Translations under genes and position numbers: made by a program | Shown here: piece after piece, positions 28,561 to 33,918 of the stretch | How the letters are laid out: each line of letters starts with the position of its first letter | How positions within the stretch are numbered: the first letter of the stretch is position 1 | Source: Stentor coeruleus | Lineage: Eukaryota; Ciliophora; Heterotrichea; Heterotrichida; Stentoridae | Assembly (NCBI GenBank): GCA_001970955.1 | Contig: MPUH01000808.1 | Location: 1-33,918 of the forward strand | Length of the DNA: 33,918 nt | Reading direction: 5' to 3' | Notes under the pieces: generated by a model | Told to the model about the DNA's origin: nothing | The model's database searches: none | What the model saw: only the letters and a program-made list of their open reading frames with translations

Positions 28561-29585
28561 TTATTTATTAGAACTTACTTGTCATAAATTTGTCTTTTCA
28601 GCAAATTTAAAGTTGATAAAGCTTTCCCATAGTTCATAAAAAAGAGAATATGCTGAAGATTATAAAGTTCTTTGAGTTCCCTCCTAAAGAATATTTTAAA
28701 GAAAATACGAGCTTTGAGTCTTGATATGCCATATGTCATGATTTACATTTTGAGATTTTTAATAAAAAGACTATAGCATTGCATAAGCTAGGTAAGGACT
28801 TGCTTATCATTTCTGCTTCTTATAGACATTCGCTAAGACTTTGATGAGCTTTTGACGCTTAGAGCTAGCTAGATTGATAATTGAATTTTTTTAATTCCAA
28901 ATGTCCTCACGCCTTTCTTTGCCTTAAGTTTGTAGTGTGAAGATTTAATAAAAATGAAAACTATTTTTGTTCGTGCTGATGCTGACAATTTGACGATTTT
29001 TATGTGATTGAAAGCTTTATTATTAACCTATACAGCTATAATATGCATGTAGAAATATGAATTTATAAAAACAAATTTTCTGGTTTCTATTCACTAATTT
29101 TAGTCCTGTATTAACTTCATTCAGCAATCCTTTTCATGAAAATTTATATATAAAAAATCTCAAATATTGTATGATAATCTATAAATTAATACTAAAGTAC
29201 TTTATATTAAATTATAATTCATAATTAAAATAAATAAATGTTAGTTATATTATCAAGCTTATCTGAGCTAATTTTAGAATCTCAACTAATTTTATAGCTC
29301 TTTCCCAATACTTTTATTCAGTAAATTTAATCTAATCTATCGCGTTTTGCTGATCTTCTCTTCTCTTCTTTTTATTTCAATATATCCTGTTAAATATCTA
29401 GCAGTTTCAATCCTAAATTGTAAATAATCTAAAGCTGGTCTTGCAGTATGATTTTCCAGCTCATTTTACATCACGTGAGAATTAATTAATGCTATATCAA
29501 GTAAATATATGAATATATATTTGCAACATTTCTTGAAGCTATGCGGATATGTACAATATGTCATTCTTTGGTCGAACAAATCAAT
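28561..29585. other. Intergenic region with weak coding-like patches
   Basis: On the minus strand about 28780-28930 reads SKAHQSLSECL, a stop, EAEMISKSLPSLCNA, which may be more of the adjacent coiled-coil relic. Stops are dense elsewhere. The rest is AT-rich with no gene seen. Confidence 0.35.
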
Positions 29586-29677
29586 TTCTTTCATACAAGT
29601 ATTATATTAATTTATCATATAAGTGATGTAATTCTTTCATACAAGTATTATATTAATTTATCATATAAGTGATGTAA
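29586..29677. repeat. Two perfect tandem copies of a 46-bp unit
   Basis: The unit beginning TTCTTTCATACAAGTATTAT occurs at 29586-29631 and again at 29632-29677 without a mismatch. Perfect identity in AT-rich non-coding DNA points to a recent duplication. Confidence 0.9.
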
Positions 29678-29688
29678 TTTTTTATCTT

Positions 29689-30000
29689 TCATTTTTGACA
29701 AACTTCTATTTTTATAGTCTCTGTCTTCAGCATGTCTTGAACAAGCTTCAAAAGTATAGATATTGGTTTTTCATGAAATTCCTTCAATAGCTTCTTCAGA
29801 AAAAAAGAGCTCAAATATTCAGAACATTGAAATATTTGCTGATAATTGAACAGTTGAATTATCTCTACTTCTAACAAAGAAACCTTAACAGGAAGAATTT
29901 GAGTCTACCCTTTAAACTTTGATCTAATCGGAGATTTTCTTGGGCTGCATCAGGATTTATGCATCCTTTGCTTACCAAATGCCTTTCTATATAATTATAA
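29689..30000 (-). pseudogene. Leucine-rich helical coding relic
   Basis: Two minus-strand frames read as protein. First is HLVSKGCINPDAAQENLRLD followed by QSLKGRLKFFLLRF (about 29890-29985). Then, in a shifted frame, there is VKVSLLEVEIIQLFNY, YLSSFFLKKLLKEFHEKPIS and LLKLVQDMLKTETIKIEV, ending in TAA at 29689. No ATG start lies in the second frame at the right place, so a frameshifted relic is likely. Helix-turn-helix repeats such as ankyrin or armadillo are possible; no family is certain. Confidence 0.38.
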
Positions 30001-31010
30001 AATTAAGGTTAGACATAATAAATCCTATCGGAGGAAGGTAGTTATTTTAAATATTTAATAAAAGAGTTGATATCTTGAATAAATATTAAGGAAAATAAAA
30101 CTTTTTTAAATTAACCTCCAAAATATTTTTATATTGCCTTTACATTTTGTATAAAGTTTGTTTGCATACCTAAATATTATACATTTATTAAATAAAATCT
30201 GCACTTTTTACAATATAATCCCATAAATTTTAGCAATTTTCATAACATTAAAAGTGCTATCAAATGTAAAAATAATTTCTTCTGAAGATTTTCAGCATAA
30301 TCATCTTTATTAATATCTTCATATATTTGTAGGCTATTCTGTTTAGGACTTAACAAATTATTTATCTTTAATTATATATTTTTAAAAACTAGTATCTGAC
30401 TAATATTGTATATAAAATTGCAGCACATGCATTTTCTAAGTAGTGAGGCAAAATCCTTCGATACTGAAGTTAAGTGTGCATCTGAAAATATTCTCATTAT
30501 TGTGCATACTTTACTACTTCAGTTTGTCCATATTCAAAAATTCTTTAGGTTTAAAGGCAAAATGTAGCGATAATTTTTCTAATGCTTTAAACAGTTCCTG
30601 TAATGCATCTTTTTAACTTTAAAATAATTTTTCTTATCCTATATACCAATTCTATTTATCCTTAAATTTCTATATATTTTCCTTTAATTTTTTTTTTTAT
30701 TTTCTATGCAAGGCATAAATCTATTTTCTGCATATTCCTTTTAAAATCTTCTATTTTTTCAATAATTACTATAAAGATTGCAATCAAAATCTATTTTTCA
30801 TACACCACATCCTCATCTCCCAAATAATCATACTTAAAGTGTTATTCGGCAATTTACTATAATTAGCACACTATTACTCACATTATTTACCTATTTCACT
30901 TTTAAGCCTGTGAGTCATAATTTTCACTAGTATTAAAAGTCTTTATTCTATATCCACTTATATATTATCCAGCATTTATTATTTCAGACTATCATAACTA
31001 ACTTAAAATA
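30001..31010. other. AT-rich intergenic region
   Basis: About 1 kb without a supported gene. Long T runs and TA-rich tracts dominate. Short coding-like patches near 30420-30560 are too weak to call. Confidence 0.45.
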
Positions 31011-31574
31011 CTAATCCTTTATTGTTGGCTTATACACCTCTGCATTTGCGATTATTAGACTCAAACTTACGCAGCTTAAGAGATAAAACTCATAAATTCT
31101 ACATTCAGCCCCTGCGCTACAAGCTAGAACGCCTGAAGTAATTTGCAAAAGCCCAAGGACTACACTTGAGAATCTTGGCTGGATGAAGCTTTTCAAACAG
31201 ACTAAAGCCCACACAAAGCCAATTCCTGCCCAATATACTGCTGGAGTGATTAAAAGAACAAAAAAGCTCATTGTGATTAAGCATTCAAGGATATTTGGAA
31301 CTTTTGTGTTGGTTGCTGAGGATGAACTGAGAATCACCATGCTAAAGTTTAGTAGGAAGAGTAGATATGCGAAATATGAAGGCCAATACTCATATACAAA
31401 AGATGAGGCAGATAAGAGCGTGAGCTGGAGATAGCACCTTTTGTATTGCCTTTCAAGTTTGGTCTTAGTTACAAGCCCGTATAGTGATCTTAGGACATAT
31501 GGGATTAAGAAAACCAGCGGAAGGTAAGTTTTCGTGTGCGTGCCGCAAGCTTCAGGATAGCTAAAAAATGACAT
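31011..31574 (-). CDS. Multi-pass membrane protein, unknown family
   Basis: A 187-residue hydrophobic protein with about five or six membrane segments: TYLPLVFLIPYVLRSLYGLV, YFAYLLFLLNFSMVILSSSS, LITMSFFVLLITPAVYWAG, FVWALVCLKSFI, VVLGLLQITSGVLACSAGA and FYLLSCVSLSLIIANAEV. Loops are short; a basic KTKLERQYKR loop follows the first segment and probably faces the cytosol. It starts MSFFSYPEACGTHTK with no cleavable signal and ends in TAG. No transporter motif is recognised. The uninterrupted frame, the higher G+C than its flanks and the regular spacing of segments support a real gene. Confidence 0.7.
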   Translation of the reverse strand: MSFFSYPEACGTHTKTYLPLVFLIPYVLRSLYGLVTKTKLERQYKRCYLQLTLLSASSFVYEYWPSYFAYLLFLLNFSMVILSSSSATNTKVPNILECLITMSFFVLLITPAVYWAGIGFVWALVCLKSFIQPRFSSVVLGLLQITSGVLACSAGAECRIYEFYLLSCVSLSLIIANAEVYKPTIKD

Positions 31575-31618
31575 TTTATATAATAATTCTTAAGAACTAC
31601 TCCTAAGCATCTTATTTT

Positions 31619-31960
31619 TTATTCCCCTCCAACACGCTTTGATAATTTATAAAATCTGCCTAGATTTTTTTTGCTTTTCATCTTGACTTCAAATTTTCGC
31701 TCAGCAATCTTCCATCTGCCTAGATTTTTTTTGCTTTTCATCTTGACTTCAAATTTTCGCTCAGCAATCTTCATCACTTCTTTTTTCCATTTAAACTCAA
31801 TTATTTTCTTTTTCACTATCACTTCTTTTTTTCTACCTTTTGCTCATTAAATCTCAATGTCTCTGCTTTCTGCATGATGATACTAGATTCAATCTTTCCA
31901 TCTCTTCATCTTCAGAACTTTCATTTAATATTAGGGACATAAACTTTCAAGTTTTTATCC
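31619..31960 (-). pseudogene. Basic repeat-containing coding relic
   Basis: The minus strand encodes a 20-residue unit KIAERKFEVKMKSKKNLGRW twice, from the tandem 60-bp duplication at 31654-31773. Upstream in another frame it reads SSEDEEMERLNLVSS (about 31880-31930). There is no ATG start in the repeat frame (it opens with GTG) and stops separate the parts, so it is called a relic. The unit length of 60 bases keeps the frame. Confidence 0.35.
31654..31773. repeat. Two perfect tandem copies of a 60-bp unit
   Basis: The unit beginning ATCTGCCTAGATTTTTTTTG occurs at 31654-31713 and 31714-31773 with no mismatch seen, so the duplication is recent. Confidence 0.9.
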
Positions 31961-32514
31961 TTCTAGTTTCAAGAATTCTTTCAGGTTTTCTTGGGTGATT
32001 TTTAGTATTGATAGGTATTGCGAGTCGAAATTGAGTTTTTTAACCAGATCCTGGCAATAGTATGATGTGAATTTTTGCTAATATACTTTTTTAGTGTTTT
32101 GAAGTTTGGATATAGAATTTGTTTGCGAAGTTCTGGTTAATGATAACTCATTTGAGGTCTTCTGTGCTGTTAATGGCTTAGGGGATTATATCAATTGCGA
32201 GGCTTGAGTTATTTAGATTGAGCTAGTTTTTTGGCACAAAGGTTAGATGAGATTTCTATGCGAATGCAGGACGATATTTTCTTTTGTATTGGGACTTTTG
32301 AGGCTGGCTGTAAAGCTACCATGTCTGGCTATTGATATAATTATAAGCAGAATATGAAATTGTATACAAAAATTTATGTTTTTGTATATGATTATATACT
32401 TATTTTAAATGCTAGAGGCATTTGAAGATGATGGAAAATATTATTTATTTAGCTTATAGAGTTTTAAAATTTCAATGACTTTAGGCATATTATCCTGGCT
32501 ATTGAAATAAGAAA
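31961..32514. other. Intergenic region with a weak plus-strand coding patch
   Basis: About 32130-32330 on the plus strand reads EVLVNDNSFEVFCAVNGLGD and then LVFWHKG with stops between. The G+C is slightly raised. It may be another relic, but no frame is long enough to annotate. The remainder is AT-rich. Confidence 0.3.
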
Positions 32515-33360
32515 TCAAGTATAATCTAAATTGAGATCAAACTGTATGCATGCATCATTATCCTTAAAGCAAGACATGATGATCAATACTTGAAACTTTT
32601 CCTCAAATATTTTTGCATTTTTAATATAGACTAAAGCTTCTTTATTTTTATACAGCACTAAATAAAAATTTACTAGATTTTTAATTGTAACAAGATTTGG
32701 ATGATAAGTATTTAAAACTTTTTCACTCATCCCCTTATACAAAACTCTAAGACATATCATATACATTTAATTCTATATAAATGCTTCTTAAATCATCATA
32801 AATGTTAGCAAGATTTTTAAAATTTACATTTAAATCATCTTCACTTATATTTAGACGCATTTTATAATTTTTAAGACTTTTTGTATTTATTAAATCTTCA
32901 TTAGATTTTCTTAGTGTCTATTTTAATAATTTCGTTCTCCAAATAGCCACAAAGATAAACAACTTACTTATTATATTGACATACTCATCTGATTGCCACT
33001 ATAAGTTTTTAATTGTTTTTTCCTTTTCCTATTCTCTTATATTTTTTCTTCAAGTATATCTTAAATTTATTTTATAAAGTGATATTTCAGTCAGTAAAAT
33101 TCATTTAAAATTTCTTTCAATAATACAACTCTTCAATTTAATAGATAATCTTTTAATTTGTGGGCTGCATCTTCTATTATCTTTCCATATTACATGAATC
33201 TTTGGTCCTAGTATAATATCGAATGTATGCAAGTTTATGTTTTTTAGCATAGCTTTCTGTTTCTGCAAAGTATATTTTATATTCTAAAGAGTTAAGTTTG
33301 TTATAATTTCTATATAATTCAGAGGTTTTGAATATAAGAAAGGATAATCCATTTTTCACT
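32515..33360 (-). pseudogene. TPR-protein relic (kinesin light chain-like repeats)
   Basis: Several minus-strand pieces look like tetratricopeptide repeats. LNTYHPNLVTIKNLVNFYLV and LYKNKEALVYIKNAKIFEEK (about 32590-32720) match the kinesin light chain type (H-P-N-x-x-T-x-x-N-L, then EAL-x-Y). In a shifted frame there is LNVNFKNLANIYDDLRSIYI (about 32780-32850). Further upstream is KLNSLEYKIYFAETESYAKK and HKLAYIRYYTR (33180-33330). Frame changes and stops separate them, so the gene is broken into at least three parts. The most intact piece starts with ATG at 32766 and ends at 32515. Confidence 0.5.
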
Positions 33361-33767
33361 GCAATTAATTAAAAATGCTTAAAAGTATCTATGATCCTAC
33401 TATTATTAAAATAGATATGCATCCCTTCATGTCGAAGGATTCACAGATAATTTCAAATAATATCTATTAAAAAAACTATACAGAAATGCCTGCATAAAAC
33501 AATTTTATATCATTAACGCAGTTTTATAAGTATACTTACAAACTACAAAATTCCATACCCGAACCTATATGTCTATTTAATTTTAAAGTTTTTACTAAAA
33601 TAGTTGTTAACAATTTTAATTTCCCAATTTAATCAAATTAAAACTAAAGAAGCTTAAAATTGCTTATCTATTTTTTAGATTTTATCATAGATCATCCAAA
33701 TACTGAATTTTAATAGTGATATAGTTATCCTATTTATCTAAGATTAAGCTAGAATTAGTCTTAAATT
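33361..33767. other. AT-rich upstream region of the last gene
   Basis: No gene is seen. It separates the TPR relic (minus) from the last plus-strand gene and should contain that gene's promoter. Confidence 0.45.
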
Positions 33768-33918
33768 ATGTTCAATATTATAAATATGTCTTTCACTTGT
33801 AAAAGTTCAGATAGTAGACTGCTGGAAGAACAGGAAAGAAGAAAAGGAAAAAAGAAGTTGGAAGAACAAAGTAGGAAAATCCAAGAGGAAGATAGAAAGA
33901 GAGATGAAAAGGAAAAGG
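33768..33918 (+). CDS. 5' end of a Lys/Glu-rich coiled-coil protein (partial)
   Basis: An open frame from ATG 33768 runs off the right edge (50 codons). A second in-frame ATG at 33786 starts MSFTCKSSDSRLLEEQERRK and may be the true start. The sequence is a charged single helix or coiled coil (KKLEEQSRKIQEEDRKRDEK). An in-frame TAA lies just upstream at 33762-33764, so the gene begins here unless it has an upstream exon. With only 44-50 residues the family cannot be named. Confidence 0.6.
   Translation, partial: MFNIINMSFTCKSSDSRLLEEQERRKGKKKLEEQSRKIQEEDRKRDEKEK

Noticed and set aside
31183..31434. 83-codon plus-strand ORF
   Set aside because: Lies wholly inside the multi-pass membrane gene on the other strand, whose regular membrane segments are the better explanation.
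1..33918. Genome-wide use of all three stops as sense codons (Condylostoma-like code)
   Set aside because: The intact genes together span several thousand codons without one internal TAA, TAG or TGA, so the standing code here obeys at least TAA and TAG as stops.
1..33918. CRISPR arrays, bacterial operons or prophage
   Set aside because: No regularly spaced repeats or bacterial gene families; the content is eukaryotic.

Overview
The window looks like macronuclear-type DNA of a heterotrich ciliate, most like Stentor. It is AT-rich (about 30 % G+C by eye). Genes are short and compact, with long ORFs read by the standard code. Five introns of exactly 15 nt can be placed by frame logic; all start GT, end TAG and carry A at position 10. 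Tiny 15-16 nt introns are established for Stentor and Blepharisma. Blepharisma reads UGA as Trp; no in-frame TGA occurs in the intact genes here, so a standard-code species is favoured but not proven. No bacterial features (operons, ribosome binding sites, CRISPR), tRNA or rRNA were recognised.

Layout. The 3' tail of a kelch-like gene opens the window, followed by a DDX6/DHH1 DEAD-box helicase (556-1794), a decayed ORF (about 2.5-3.2 kb), a REEP/Yop1 membrane-shaping protein (3445-3942) and a LINE-type retroelement relic on the minus strand (about 4.2-5.2 kb). A tight head-to-tail cluster runs from 5437 to 9587: CFAP20, a single-pass protein of unknown role, a Rab GTPase, and an ankyrin plus nucleotidyltransferase fusion with two mini-introns. 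Next come a hairpin-containing intergenic stretch (9.6-10.7 kb), a tubulin ligase-like TTLL enzyme (10690-12471), a small PH protein (12619-12999, minus) and an EF-hand protein with one intron (13695-15683). A decayed coiled-coil ORF, an acylated EF-hand-like protein (17113-17853, minus), a degenerate pterin-carbinolamine dehydratase-like protein (17937-18425), a membrane RING-H2 protein with one intron (19274-19984, minus) and a PH plus coiled-coil protein with one intron (20652-22040) follow. A Merlin/IS1595-type transposase relic lies at 22.26-22.84 kb. Beyond it are a CaaX-ending protein (23245-23940, minus), a hairpin-rich GC-richer segment (24634-25021), a PP2C phosphatase interrupted by one in-frame TAA (25189-26340, minus) and a coiled-coil protein (26466-28172, minus). 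The last 5.7 kb hold mostly relics and tandem duplications, one multi-pass membrane protein (31011-31574, minus) and the start of a Lys/Glu-rich gene at the right edge.

Together the intact genes fit a ciliated cell: ciliary structure and tubulin modification (CFAP20, TTLL), membrane traffic and shape (Rab, REEP, PH proteins), calcium and phosphate signalling (EF-hand proteins, PP2C) and RNA control (DDX6, nucleotidyltransferase). They are unlinked housekeeping-type genes, not a pathway cluster.

The most unusual aspect is the intergenic DNA. Many stretches still read as protein, and their in-frame stops fall where Gln or Trp would fit. Decay by C-to-T/G-to-A change explains this most simply; a different code for a class of mobile or relic genes is the less likely but more interesting alternative.
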